This document shows, piece after piece, positions 43,760-52,307 of a stretch of DNA of 64,000 nucleotides. A program made the translations under genes and the position numbers. Source of the stretch: Hyphomicrobiales bacterium. Its GTDB lineage: Bacteria; Pseudomonadota; Alphaproteobacteria; Rhizobiales; Phreatobacteraceae. Every line of letters begins with the position of its first letter. Position 1 is the first letter of the stretch. The stretch lies in contig JAFKKV010000036.1 of NCBI GenBank assembly GCA_017304475.1, positions 1 through 64,000 on the forward strand, read 5' to 3'. The notes beneath the pieces are model-generated. The model saw nothing but the letters and a program-made list of their open reading frames with translations. It did no database searches and had not been told where the DNA came from.

Positions 43760-44455
43760 CTATTCGCTGACCCCGGTGCTTATCGGGGCGGCCCCAGGGG
43801 CCGGGTCAAGCGGGCTTTCGTGATCGTCGGTCGCCGGCGGCCTAGCGTGCGGTGCCGGCCGCCTGTCGGATATCTCGACAATATCGAGGAACTGCCGGAT
43901 CGCACCTTCGACCGGGCCGTCATTGAGGATCGTCACGTCGGCGAGCGCGCTGGTCTCGACGAGGCGGGCGACCCGCGCCGCGGCGTCGCCGTCGGTTGCG
44001 CGGGCGCGCGCCGCCACCCGCGCCGCGAGCACCTCGGGCGGCGCGGTGATCTCGACGACGATCACCGCCTCGTAGCGCCGTCGGGCGGTCTCGACGACGC
44101 TGCGCGAGACGTTGCAGACGACCGTGCGGCCTTCGGTCAAGAGGTGATCGATGGCAATGGGAATGCCGTAGTCATGGCCATGCGCCGACCAGGACAAGGC
44201 AAAGCCGCCGACCTTGGCGAGCGTCGCGAAGGTCGCGGCATCGACCTCGGCATTGGCTTCCGCCGCCGAGGGCGGCCGGGTGACGACCCGGCTCGGGAAC
44301 AGCACGGCGTCGCCGCCGGCAAGCCGCCGGCGCGCCGCGTCGATCAAGGTGTCCTTGCCGGCGCCGCTCGGGCCGACGACCAGCACGAGCCGGCCCGGCC
44401 CGATCCGGGCGGGCCTGCCGGCAGATGCGGGATCAAGCGCGCCGGTCATGGACAT
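43760..44455 (-). CDS. phnN: Ribose 1,5-bisphosphate phosphokinase
   Basis: This 231-residue kinase has the P-loop GPSGAGKDT near residue 29 and the guanylate-kinase-like segments TRPPSAAEANAEVD, SWSAHGHDYGIP, VVCNVSRSVVE and ILNDGPVEGAIRQFLD. It converts ribosyl 1,5-bisphosphate to PRPP in the C-P lyase pathway, recycling the ribose. The C-terminus has a Pro/His-rich extension of about 25 residues (RRPAPHARPPATDDHE). It is 2 bp after the phnM stop and is the last gene of the leftward phn operon. Confidence 0.88.
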   Translation of the reverse strand: MSMTGALDPASAGRPARIGPGRLVLVVGPSGAGKDTLIDAARRRLAGGDAVLFPSRVVTRPPSAAEANAEVDAATFATLAKVGGFALSWSAHGHDYGIPIAIDHLLTEGRTVVCNVSRSVVETARRRYEAVIVVEITAPPEVLAARVAARARATDGDAAARVARLVETSALADVTILNDGPVEGAIRQFLDIVEISDRRPAPHARPPATDDHESPLDPAPGAAPISTGVSE

Positions 44456-44457
44456 GG

Positions 44458-45615
44458 TCAGGAGATCCTGAGGCCCGTGCGCCAGACCTGGCGCACCACC
44501 GGCTGGCTGCCGACAAGTGCCACGCGCACCAGATCGCCGCGCTTGCCGAGCGCGATCTCGCCGCGATCGGTCATGCCGGTCGCCTCCGCCGGCGTCTTGG
44601 ACACCGTGCGGATCGCGCCGGGCAGGCCGCCGACCGCCGGCACGCCGGCGAGGCCGAAGGCGCCCTGGATCAGGCTGATCGGCACATAGTCGGAGGACAG
44701 GATGTCGAGCACGCCGGCTTCCGCCAGCTCCACCGCCGAGACATTGCCGGAATGCGAGCCGCCACGGACGACGTTGGGCGCACCCATCAGCACGGAAATG
44801 CCGGCGGCGTGGGACGCGCGGGCTGCTTCCACCGTGGTCGGGAATTCGGCGATCGAGACCTGGTCGGCCAGCGATTCCGTGACATGCTCTTCCAGCGTGT
44901 CGTCATGGCTCGCCAGCGCGATCCGGCGCTCGTGGGCGAGCGCCACCAGGCCGCGCTTGTTCGGCTCGGCGATGATGGCGGAGCGCGCCTTGCGGGATTC
45001 GAACAGGGCGGTCAGTTCGTCCTCGGCGAGGCCGCTCTTGCCGCGATAATAGATCCGCTGCTTTTCCTCGTCGCGGAACTGGCGCTGGCCGGGCGTGTGG
45101 TCCATCAGCGACATCAGGCGCACGTCGAAACGGGCGAGATAGTCGGCGGCCTCCTCGACCACGCCGCGCGACGGGATCTCGCAGCGCAGGTGGGTGTGGT
45201 GGTCGGCGCGCAGCAGCCCGGTCTTCTTGGCCGCCTCGATCGCTTCCGAGAGCTCGAGCAGCGCGTCCGATACGCCCGGACGGTCGTCGTCGCGGCCGAC
45301 CCGCAGGCTGTCGAACACCGTGGTGATGCCCGAGGCGGCGATCTGCGCGTCATAAGCGAAAACCGCCGAGAGCGGGTCCCAGTAGACCTTCGGTCGCGGC
45401 GCATAATGCGGCTCCAAGTGATCGGTGTGCAGTTCGACCAGGCCGGGAATGATCAGGTCGTCGCCGCAGTCGATGGCGTCGGGGCGCTGGCGGTCCTCCT
45501 CCAGCCCGACGATGTCGCCATGCTCGACGACGATGGTCGCCGCGACCTCGCGATCGGCGAGGACGACGCGGCGGGAAAAGAGCGAGGCGGAGCCCTTGTC
45601 GGTGGTTGCTCTCAT
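44458..45615 (-). CDS. phnM: Alpha-D-ribose 1-methylphosphonate 5-triphosphate diphosphatase
   Basis: This 385-residue amidohydrolase-superfamily enzyme is the PhnM of the C-P lyase pathway. It has IIPGLVELHTDHLEPHYAPR (metal-binding histidines), FDSLRVG, HLRCEIP, SLMDHTPGQRQFRD, ASHDDT and GAPNVVRGGSHSGN. It removes pyrophosphate from the RPnTP intermediate. The true start is ATG 45615 (MRATTDKGSASLF); upstream coding potential is only a shadow. Length fits the 378-residue E. coli protein. Confidence 0.93.
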   Translation of the reverse strand: MRATTDKGSASLFSRRVVLADREVAATIVVEHGDIVGLEEDRQRPDAIDCGDDLIIPGLVELHTDHLEPHYAPRPKVYWDPLSAVFAYDAQIAASGITTVFDSLRVGRDDDRPGVSDALLELSEAIEAAKKTGLLRADHHTHLRCEIPSRGVVEEAADYLARFDVRLMSLMDHTPGQRQFRDEEKQRIYYRGKSGLAEDELTALFESRKARSAIIAEPNKRGLVALAHERRIALASHDDTLEEHVTESLADQVSIAEFPTTVEAARASHAAGISVLMGAPNVVRGGSHSGNVSAVELAEAGVLDILSSDYVPISLIQGAFGLAGVPAVGGLPGAIRTVSKTPAEATGMTDRGEIALGKRGDLVRVALVGSQPVVRQVWRTGLRIS

Positions 45616-45631
45616 GGTTGTCTCTGGCTCC

Positions 45632-46345
45632 TCATGCGGCACGTGCGGCGAATGTGGTGACGTCGACGATGCGGGTCGCGACCCGCTCACGGACGTCGTC
45701 GTCGTGGAAGATGCCGACGATCGCCGTGCCGTCGGCCTTCTTGGCATCGATCAGATCGACCACCGCGGCGCGGTTCCTGGCATCCAGCGAAGCGGTCGGT
45801 TCGTCAAGCAGCAGGATCGGATGATCGGCTATGAAACCGCGCGCGATGTTGACGCGCTGCTGCTCGCCGCCGGAGAAAGTCGAGGGCGGCAGCGACCAGA
45901 GCCGCTCGGGCACGTTGAGGCGGGTCAGCAGCGCCCGGGCGCGGGTCTCCGCTTCGTCGCGGTCGATGCCGAAGGCGATGGCCGCTTCCGCCACCACGGC
46001 GAGCGCCGGCACGCGCGGAATGACCCGCAGGAACTGCGAGACGTAACCGACGGTGTGGCGGCGCAGCGCCAGGACGCGGCGCGGCGCGGCGGTCGCGATG
46101 TCGACGGTCTCGGGGGCGGCGCCGCCCTGGGCGACGATGCGGATGGCACCGGAATCGGTGCGGTAATTGCCGTAGATCATTTTCAGGATCGACGACTTGC
46201 CGGCGCCCGAGGGGCCGCCGAGCACGATGCATTCGCCAGGGGCCACTTCGAGCGAGACGCCGCTGACGACGGGAATGGTCAGGCCGCCCTGCAGGTGCAT
46301 GGTGAAGGTCTTGCCGACATTGTCGAGGGTCAGGATCGCGGTCAT
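45632..46345 (-). CDS. phnL: C-P lyase ABC-type ATPase PhnL
   Basis: This 237-residue ABC ATPase has Walker A GPSGAGKSS, signature FSGGEQQRVNIARG and Walker B ILLLDEPTASLD. The N-terminal TFTMHLQGGLTIPVV is typical of PhnL. It belongs to the core C-P lyase assembly genes. The start at 46345 follows GAGGAG by 7 nt. It lies 11 bp after phnK and 16 bp before phnM. Confidence 0.92.
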   Translation of the reverse strand: MTAILTLDNVGKTFTMHLQGGLTIPVVSGVSLEVAPGECIVLGGPSGAGKSSILKMIYGNYRTDSGAIRIVAQGGAAPETVDIATAAPRRVLALRRHTVGYVSQFLRVIPRVPALAVVAEAAIAFGIDRDEAETRARALLTRLNVPERLWSLPPSTFSGGEQQRVNIARGFIADHPILLLDEPTASLDARNRAAVVDLIDAKKADGTAIVGIFHDDDVRERVATRIVDVTTFAARAA

Positions 46346-46356
46346 GTCGACGCTCC

Positions 46357-47133
46357 TCACGGCTGCAGGATCGAGGAGACGAGCAACTGAGTATAGGGTT
46401 CGCGCGGGTCGTCCAGCACCTGGTCGGTCAGGCCGGTCTCGATGGCACGCCCATCCTTCATCACCAGAATGCGGTGGGACAGAAGCCGCGCCACGGCGAG
46501 ATCGTGGGTGACGACGATTGCCGCGAGGCCCAGATCGGCCACCAGTCCGCGCACGAGATCGAGCAGGCGCGCCTGCACGGAAACGTCGAGGCCGCCGGTC
46601 GGCTCGTCCATGAAGACCAGGCGCGGATTGGTGACGAGGTTGCGGGCGATCTGCAGACGCTGGCGCATGCCGCCGGAATAGGCCGTCGGCTTGTCGTCGA
46701 TGCGGTCGGGATCGATCTCGACCCGGTCGAGCCAGGTCTCGGCCTCCTCGCGGATGCGGCCGTAGTGACGCCAGCCGACCGCCATCAGCCGTTCGCCGAC
46801 ATTGGCGCCGGCGGAGACCCCCATGCGCAGGCCGGCGGCGGCGTCCTGGTGGACGAAACCCCAGTCAGTGCGGAACAGGAAGCGCCGCTCGGCCTCCGAC
46901 AGCGAGACGATGTCGCGGGTGACGCCGTCGCGCATGGCATACATCACCCGGCCGGCCGAGGGCGCCATCTGGCCGGAGAGCAGTTTCAGGAGCGTCGACT
47001 TGCCCGAACCGGATTCGCCGACCACCGCCAGCACTTCGCCGGCATGGAGGTCGAACGAGACATCGCGGCAGCCGGTGCGCGCGCCGTAGAATTTCGACAC
47101 GCTTTCGGCCGTCATCAGGGGGAGTTCGGTCAT
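46357..47133 (-). CDS. phnK: C-P lyase ABC-type ATPase PhnK
   Basis: This 258-residue ABC ATPase has Walker A GESGSGKST, the PhnK-type middle VHQDAAAGLRMGVSAGANVGERLM, signature YSGGMRQRLQIARN and Walker B LVFMDEPTGGLD. It associates with the PhnGHIJ core. Its start overlaps the phnJ stop by 4 bp, so the two are translationally coupled. Confidence 0.93.
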   Translation of the reverse strand: MTELPLMTAESVSKFYGARTGCRDVSFDLHAGEVLAVVGESGSGKSTLLKLLSGQMAPSAGRVMYAMRDGVTRDIVSLSEAERRFLFRTDWGFVHQDAAAGLRMGVSAGANVGERLMAVGWRHYGRIREEAETWLDRVEIDPDRIDDKPTAYSGGMRQRLQIARNLVTNPRLVFMDEPTGGLDVSVQARLLDLVRGLVADLGLAAIVVTHDLAVARLLSHRILVMKDGRAIETGLTDQVLDDPREPYTQLLVSSILQP

Positions 47134-48017
47134 GACACTGCTCCCGAGATAGCCTTCGGTGCCTCACCGAGAAGCTCGCCGCGGTGGCCCTCGGCCCGGC
47201 GCTCCTCGCAATGGTCGGTATCGGAACAGACGAACATGCGGCCGCCGCGGTCGTCGGTGATGACCTCGTCCAGATAGGTGTGGCGCGCGCCGCAGAGGTC
47301 GCAGGGCCGGTCGAACTTGGTCGGCTCGAACGGATGGTCCTCGAAATCGAGCGACACCACGCTCGCATAAGGCGGCACCGCATAGATGCGCTTTTCGCGG
47401 CCGGCGCCGAACAGCTGCAGGGCGGCGCAGTCGTCCATTTTGGGATTGTCGAATTTCGGCGTCGGCGAGGGGTCCATGACATAACGCCCCTCGACCTTCA
47501 CCGGATAGGCATAGGTCGTGGCGATATGGCCGTGGGTGGCGATGTCCTCGTAGAGCTTCACATGCATGAGCCCGTAATCTTCCAGCGCATGCATGACGCG
47601 GGTTTCGGTCTCGCGCGGTTCCAGGAAGCGCAGCGGTTCCGGGATCGGCACCTGATAGACCAGCACCTGGTTGTCGGTGAGGGTCTTTTCCGGGATCCGG
47701 TGGCGGGTCTGGATGATGGTCGCATCCGCCGTCGCCGTTGTTGTCGCGACGTCGGAGGTCTTTTCGAAGAACTTGCGGATCGATACCGCGTTGGTGGTGT
47801 CGTCGGCGCCCTGGTCGATCACCTTCAGGACGTCGTCGGCGCCGAGGATCGCCGCGGTCACCTGCACGCCGCCGGTGCCCCAGCCATAGGGCATGGGCAT
47901 TTCGCGCGAGGCGAAGGGCACCTGATAGCCGGGAATGGCGATGGCCTTCAGGATGGCCCGGCGGATCATCCTTTTGGTCTGCTCGTCCAGATAGGCGAAA
48001 TTATAGTGGGCGGTCAT
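47130..48017 (-). CDS. phnJ: Alpha-D-ribose 1-methylphosphonate 5-phosphate C-P lyase
   Basis: This 295-residue radical-SAM-type C-P lyase has the unusual four-cysteine arrangement C-x2-C-x21-C-x5-C, seen as CDLC ... CSDTDHC near residues 242-273. The conserved MPMPYGWGTGGVQ and HGHIATTYAYPV segments are present. It cleaves the carbon-phosphorus bond of the ribose methylphosphonate, releasing methane or another alkane and cyclic ribose phosphate. All four cysteines are intact, so the enzyme is expected to be functional. It overlaps phnI and phnK by 4 bp. Confidence 0.96.
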   Translation of the reverse strand: MTAHYNFAYLDEQTKRMIRRAILKAIAIPGYQVPFASREMPMPYGWGTGGVQVTAAILGADDVLKVIDQGADDTTNAVSIRKFFEKTSDVATTTATADATIIQTRHRIPEKTLTDNQVLVYQVPIPEPLRFLEPRETETRVMHALEDYGLMHVKLYEDIATHGHIATTYAYPVKVEGRYVMDPSPTPKFDNPKMDDCAALQLFGAGREKRIYAVPPYASVVSLDFEDHPFEPTKFDRPCDLCGARHTYLDEVITDDRGGRMFVCSDTDHCEERRAEGHRGELLGEAPKAISGAVS

Positions 48018-49132
48018 TCCGCGGCATCCTTCAGATCAGGCGTTTCCTGCGGCGTCCTGGCTTCGCGTTCGGCGAGCTCCTGGCGCATCTTGCGGACCAG
48101 GCCGAGCTCGGCCTGGAAGTCGACATAGTGCGGCAGCTTCAGATGCTCGACGAAGCCGGTGGCCTGGACGTTGTCGGAATGCATCAGCATGAATTCCTCG
48201 TCCTGGGCCGGCGCCGTGATCTCCTCGCCGAGCTCGCGGGCGCGCAGCGCCCGGTCGACCAGCGCCATGGCCATGGTCTTGCGCTCGCAATGGCCGAAGG
48301 CGAGGCCATAGCCGCGGGTGAAGCGCGGCGCCTCGGTGGACGAGCCCTTGAACTGGGTCACCATCTGGCATTCGGTGATGGTGAGGTCGCCGAGCGGCAC
48401 GGCGAAACCGACATCCTCGACTTCGAGCTCGATCTCGACCTCGCCGAGCCGGATCTCGCCGGCAAAAGGATGGGTGCGGCCATAACCGCGCTGGGTCGAA
48501 TAGCCGAGCGCCAGCAGGAAACCCTCGTCGCCGCGCGCCAGGTTCTGCAGGCGCAGATCGCGGTCGGCGGGGAAATCCAGGGGTTCGCGGGTGAGATCGC
48601 CGACCGGCGCACCGGGCTCGGCCTGCGGGTTGCGCTCGATCAGGTCGTCCTGGCCGAGCAGGTCGGTGACCCGCGGCATGGCGGCGTCGTCGGCCGGCGC
48701 GGTCGGCGGTTCGGCGACGGGGGCGCCGGCCTCCAGCAGGAAGTCGAGCAGGCGGTGGGTGTAGTCGAAGGTCGGTCCCAGAACCTGGCCGCCGGGCAGG
48801 TCCTTGAAGGTCGCCGAAACCCGCCGGCGCACCGCCATGTCGGCTGTGTCCACCGGCTCGCTTGCGCCGAAGCGCGGCAAGGTGGTGCGGAAGGCGCGGA
48901 TCAGGAAGGCGGCCTCGACCAGATCGCCGCGCGCCTGCTTGATGGCGAGCGCCGCGAGATCGCGGTCGTAAAGCGAACCTTCGGTCATCACCCGGTCGAC
49001 GGCGAGCGTCAGCTGCTCGCGGATCTGGGTCGGCGCCAGCTCGGGGATCGCGGGATCGCCGCGCCGCGCATGGGCGAGCAAAGCGTGTGCATTGTCGATG
49101 GCGCGTTCGCCGCCTTTGACTGCCACATACAT
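48014..49132 (-). CDS. phnI: Carbon-phosphorus lyase complex subunit PhnI
   Basis: This 372-residue PhnI begins MYVAVKGGERAIDNAHALLA. It contains the conserved RGDPAIPELAPTQIREQL, DLLGQDDLIE, LALGYSTQRGYGRTHPF, GFGYSTQ-like and MLMHSDNVQATGFVEHLKLPHYVDFQAEL segments. It is the nucleosidase-like subunit that, with PhnGHL, displaces adenine from ATP by the phosphonate. It lies 1 bp after the phnH stop and overlaps phnJ. Confidence 0.95.
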   Translation of the reverse strand: MYVAVKGGERAIDNAHALLAHARRGDPAIPELAPTQIREQLTLAVDRVMTEGSLYDRDLAALAIKQARGDLVEAAFLIRAFRTTLPRFGASEPVDTADMAVRRRVSATFKDLPGGQVLGPTFDYTHRLLDFLLEAGAPVAEPPTAPADDAAMPRVTDLLGQDDLIERNPQAEPGAPVGDLTREPLDFPADRDLRLQNLARGDEGFLLALGYSTQRGYGRTHPFAGEIRLGEVEIELEVEDVGFAVPLGDLTITECQMVTQFKGSSTEAPRFTRGYGLAFGHCERKTMAMALVDRALRARELGEEITAPAQDEEFMLMHSDNVQATGFVEHLKLPHYVDFQAELGLVRKMRQELAEREARTPQETPDLKDAAE

Positions 49133-49133
49133 G

Positions 49134-49721
49134 TCAGGCCTCGCTGATGCGGGTGGTGCGCGGCAGGGCGGCCACGCCGTCGGGGCCGGCCAGGACCAGG
49201 TCGACCCCGCGCGGGAACAAGGCGTGGTTGTCGGCGAGGCGGGCGACGATGTCGGCCGGCAGGTGCTCGACGGCCAGTCCGGCGGACCCCTTGATACCGG
49301 GGCCTTCCAGCTTGAGGGCGCGGCCCGCGTTCAGGCTCGACACCTGCAGGATCAGCGTGGTCGAACGATCCGGATAGGCGTCGGTGCCGAGCGCGAAAGT
49401 GTTGAAACCGCCAAGCGCCAGCGGATCGGCGATCACGGCGAAGGCGGCCTGCGACGGTTCGCGTGTCAGCTTGGCGCCGCTGTGAAAACTCAGATAGGTC
49501 CGGATCTCATCGGTCGACAGCGGGGCGTCGAGAAAGACCGAGGTCTCGAAATCGGCGAGCGCCAGGACGACCGCGGCGGCGACCGGGGTCAGCGGGGCGG
49601 GCGCTTCGGCCAGGCCCATGACCGGCTGGATCGTGCCGGGGCGGGCGAGCGCATTCATCACGGCGCGGAAGGCCTGCTGGGCCTCATGCACCGGGTCGGC
49701 ATAAGCAAGGGCGATGGCCAT
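49134..49721 (-). CDS. phnH: Carbon-phosphorus lyase complex subunit PhnH
   Basis: This 195-residue PhnH has AQQAFRAVMNALARPGTIQPV near the N-terminus, LALADFETSVFLD, LSFHSGAKL, an ILQVSSLNAGRALKLEGPGIKG segment, and NHALFPRGVDLVLAGPDGVAALPRTTRI at the end. It is a PLP-transferase-fold scaffold subunit of the complex. The ATG overlaps the phnG stop (TGATG). TTG 49724 is an alternative start. Confidence 0.93.
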   Translation of the reverse strand: MAIALAYADPVHEAQQAFRAVMNALARPGTIQPVMGLAEAPAPLTPVAAAVVLALADFETSVFLDAPLSTDEIRTYLSFHSGAKLTREPSQAAFAVIADPLALGGFNTFALGTDAYPDRSTTLILQVSSLNAGRALKLEGPGIKGSAGLAVEHLPADIVARLADNHALFPRGVDLVLAGPDGVAALPRTTRISEA

Positions 49722-50200
49722 CAATTGTCTCCCCGCACCATGGTGAAGAAGTCGACGCGGGTCGCGGCGGTGCGCTCGGCCTTCAGGGTCTTCTCGGCGG
49801 CCAGGCGCCGGCGCACCGGCTGAAGCGCCGTCTCCACCGCCGCACGATGGATCTCGCTCTGCCAGAGCGCGTCGGCGAGCGCCGCCAGCCGGGCTTTTTC
49901 GCCATCGCGCCCGAGCACGTGGCCGAAGCCGACCTCGCCGGTCGGCAGCGCCACGGCGGCGCGGGTGACGGTCGCCTCGCCCAGATTGAAGGGGGCGCCG
50001 TCGCCGCCGATACGGCCGCGCACCATGACGAGGCCGATCTCGGGAGCCCTGAGCGTCCGGACCGCCGGCATCGGCGAGATCGCCGTTTCAAGCAATGCCA
50101 GCTCGGCCGATGTGGCGCGGGCGGCGATGGCCATGGCGGCCTTGCGGGCGGCCTGGATGGCGTCGGGTGTGGAATCGGTGTGGGTCACTGGCCGGATCAT
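49721..50200 (-). CDS. phnG: Carbon-phosphorus lyase complex subunit PhnG
   Basis: This 159-residue PhnG ends in the diagnostic VDFFTMVRGDN and contains GLVMVRGRIGGDGAPFNLGEATVTRAAV. The start at 50200 gives an N-terminus about the length of E. coli PhnG. An ATG at 50215 lies inside the regulator palindrome and is less likely to be used. No strong ribosome binding site is seen. It is the first gene of phnGHIJKLMN. Confidence 0.9.
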   Translation of the reverse strand: MIRPVTHTDSTPDAIQAARKAAMAIAARATSAELALLETAISPMPAVRTLRAPEIGLVMVRGRIGGDGAPFNLGEATVTRAAVALPTGEVGFGHVLGRDGEKARLAALADALWQSEIHRAAVETALQPVRRRLAAEKTLKAERTAATRVDFFTMVRGDN

Positions 50201-50205
50201 GAGTT

Positions 50206-50229
50206 GTATATTCATCTAGATGACTATAC
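50206..50229. promoter_or_regulatory. PhnF operator-like 24-bp palindrome
   Basis: GTATA and TATAC arms flank the 12-bp perfect core TCATCTAGATGA, separated from it by one unpaired base on each side. It lies just upstream of phnG and 123 bp before phnF. HutC-type GntR repressors such as PhnF bind palindromes of this size between phnF and the target operon. Next to it, on the minus strand, CTGTCAT at 50234-50240 is one perfect PhoB heptamer, but a second good heptamer is not seen at the right spacing. Confidence 0.6.
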
Positions 50230-50352
50230 TTTTATGACAGCGGGGCCGGATGATCAAGTCATCTCGACGTGATATCGACGGTCTGATGAAAGCGGGCTTC
50301 GGCGGGGCGTCGCGACGCGCGGCGCATTTCCCACCGGGGCCATGACAGGCGA

Positions 50353-51087
50353 ATGACGAGGCAAACGATGCTGGCACGGGGCGGCGGTGTCACGGTCTGG
50401 CGGCAGATCGCCGAGGTGATGGAGGCCGATATTGTCGGTGGCGGCCTGCCGCCGGGATCGCGCATGCCGACGGAAGCCGCCCTGTCGGCGCGGTTCGGCG
50501 TCAACCGGCATACGGTTCGCCAGGCGCTGAAATCCCTGGTCGAGAAAGGCCTGGTGCGGGTGACGCAGGGCTCCGGCACCTATGTCGAAGCCAAGCCGCT
50601 GGCCTATCCGATCGGCATGCGCACGCGCTTTTCCGAGATCGTGCTGGACCAGGAGCGTGAGCCGGCGGGCCGGCTGATTGGTCATCGCATCGCGGCTGCG
50701 ACGGCCGAGGTCGCGGCCGCTTTGCACCTCTCACCTGACGACCCCGTGGTGATGGTCGACAGCATGCGTTTCGCCGACGGTGTGCCGATCTCCTGGGGCT
50801 ATTCGGCCTTTCCCTTGCCGCGCTTTGCCCGGGTGCCGGAGGTCTATGCCGCCACCGGTTCAATCTCGGCCGCGCTCGCCGCCTGCGGCGTGCCAGATTA
50901 CCGGCGGACCTCCACCCATATCGGCGCGACGATCGCCGACCGGATCGATGCCGAGCGGCTCGAAATGGGCCTCGGCCGGCCGATCCTTGTCATGGAAGCC
51001 GTCAATGTCGATCCTGACGGTGTTCCGATCCAGTGGGGCCGTTCGCATTTCTCCGCCGACCGCGTCCGCATCACGGTGGGGAGCTAA
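50353..51087 (+). CDS. phnF: HutC-type GntR regulator of phosphonate metabolism
   Basis: This 244-residue regulator has a GntR winged helix (VWRQIAEVMEADIVGGGLPPGSRMPTEAALSARFGVNRHTVRQALKSL, QGSGTYV) and a C-terminal UTRA domain (RFSEIVLDQ, SPDDPVVMVDSMRFADGVPISWG, HIGATIADRIDAERLEMGLGRPIL, HFSADRVRITV). It matches PhnF and probably represses phnG-N from the nearby palindrome, in response to a phosphonate or pathway intermediate. It is convergent with phnE2 across a repeat-rich gap. Confidence 0.92.
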   Translation: MTRQTMLARGGGVTVWRQIAEVMEADIVGGGLPPGSRMPTEAALSARFGVNRHTVRQALKSLVEKGLVRVTQGSGTYVEAKPLAYPIGMRTRFSEIVLDQEREPAGRLIGHRIAAATAEVAAALHLSPDDPVVMVDSMRFADGVPISWGYSAFPLPRFARVPEVYAATGSISAALAACGVPDYRRTSTHIGATIADRIDAERLEMGLGRPILVMEAVNVDPDGVPIQWGRSHFSADRVRITVGS

Positions 51088-51134
51088 GGCCGCCAGGTCA
51101 GTGATTGTGCCCGCTTGATTTTGATGCAAACAAG

Positions 51135-51342
51135 TCGTGGATATCAGGGACAAGCCTGGGCAGGACGATGTGTGGACCTCTCACCATCCCGGGCCATGAC
51201 ACGGCTCGTGTGACGGTCGATCCCGTGCACGCCCCCCGACGGCCATTCTCGTCTTGGCCGGGCTTGTCCCGGCCATCCACGACTTGATTATCGCGAGGAG
51301 ATGAATTCGTGGATGCCCGGGACAAGCCCGGGCAAGACGAAG
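51135..51342. repeat. Three-copy palindromic interspersed repeat
   Basis: Three related units of about 39 bp occur in the 338-bp gap between phnF and phnE2: 51131-51170 (plus), 51248-51286 (minus) and 51305-51342 (plus). Each has the core GTGGAT, GGGACAAGCC and GACGA, and each can fold through CCCGGG...CCCGGG-like arms. Copies two and three are in opposite orientation 18 bp apart and could form one long hairpin. Similar units are common in genomes of Bradyrhizobium-like bacteria. This repeat block accounts for the gap, and no gene is seen in it. Confidence 0.8.
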
Positions 51343-51425
51343 TAGCGCGACCGGGAGGGCGTGGTGCCAAGTGGCAATCGCCGTGCACCGGTATCGATCC
51401 GCATTTCGGGCACTGCCTCCGACAG

Positions 51426-52307
51426 TCAACGCCTTTGCGCGCCGTCGCCGATCAGCGCGAAGCGCAGGCGGGTCGAGACGACGTCGATCGCCATGACGGT
51501 GATCAGGATCATCAGGATCAGGGCGGAGACGTGCTGATATTCCAGCACGCGGATCTGCTCGGCCAGGTGCAGGCCGATGCCGCCGGCGCCGACAATGCCG
51601 ATAATGGTGGCCGAGCGGGTATTGCTCTCGAAATAATAGAGCACCTGGCTGCCGATGACCGGCAGGATCTGCGGCAGAAGGCCGAAGCGCATGGCGTCGA
51701 GACCGCTGCCGCCGACCGAGGCGACGCCTTCGACGGCCTTGCGGTCGGCCGCCTCGATGGCTTCCGAAAACAGCTTGCCGAACACGCCGAAATTGGCGGT
51801 GACCAGCGCCAGCACGCCGGCGAAGGGACCGAGGCCGACGACACTGACCCAGATCAGCGCCCAGATCAGCTCGTCGACGCCGCGGATGGTGTCGAGAAAG
51901 CGCCGCGACAGGAAATGCACCACCGCATTGGGGATGACGTTCTTGGCGGCGAGGAAACCGAAGGGAAAGGCCAGCAGGGCAGCGGCCATGACGCCGAGAA
52001 AGGCGATGGCCACGGTTTCGGCCAGGGCATGCAGGTAGATCAGGAATTTCGACCAGCCGCCGGTCGAGGGCGGGATCATGCGCCAAAGGAACTCGGCGAG
52101 CTTGCCGAGCCCGAGCAGGAGTTTCGGCAGGGAGAATTCCAGCTGGACGAGGCCGAAGACGAGCAGCGCGGTCAGCGCGACGATGATGCCGACGACCCGG
52201 GCGCGATGACGGATCGAGGGCGTGAAGATGTCGGGATAGCGAGCCCTGAGCTCGGCTTCGCGGGCGCGGGCATCGGCGACGACGGGGTGAAGCGTGTTCG
52301 CGGTCAT
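51426..52307 (-). CDS. phnE2: Phosphonate ABC transporter permease (second PhnE)
   Basis: This 293-residue permease has about six membrane spans, GVDELIWALIWVSVVGLGPFAGVLAL, the EAA-like ASVGGSGLDAMRFGLLPQILP and GGIGLHLAEQIRVLEY, as in PhnE. It pairs with the neighbouring phnE1 as a heterodimer. Start ATG 52307 overlaps the phnE1 stop. Tandem phnE genes are common in alphaproteobacteria. Confidence 0.9.
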   Translation of the reverse strand: MTANTLHPVVADARAREAELRARYPDIFTPSIRHRARVVGIIVALTALLVFGLVQLEFSLPKLLLGLGKLAEFLWRMIPPSTGGWSKFLIYLHALAETVAIAFLGVMAAALLAFPFGFLAAKNVIPNAVVHFLSRRFLDTIRGVDELIWALIWVSVVGLGPFAGVLALVTANFGVFGKLFSEAIEAADRKAVEGVASVGGSGLDAMRFGLLPQILPVIGSQVLYYFESNTRSATIIGIVGAGGIGLHLAEQIRVLEYQHVSALILMILITVMAIDVVSTRLRFALIGDGAQRR

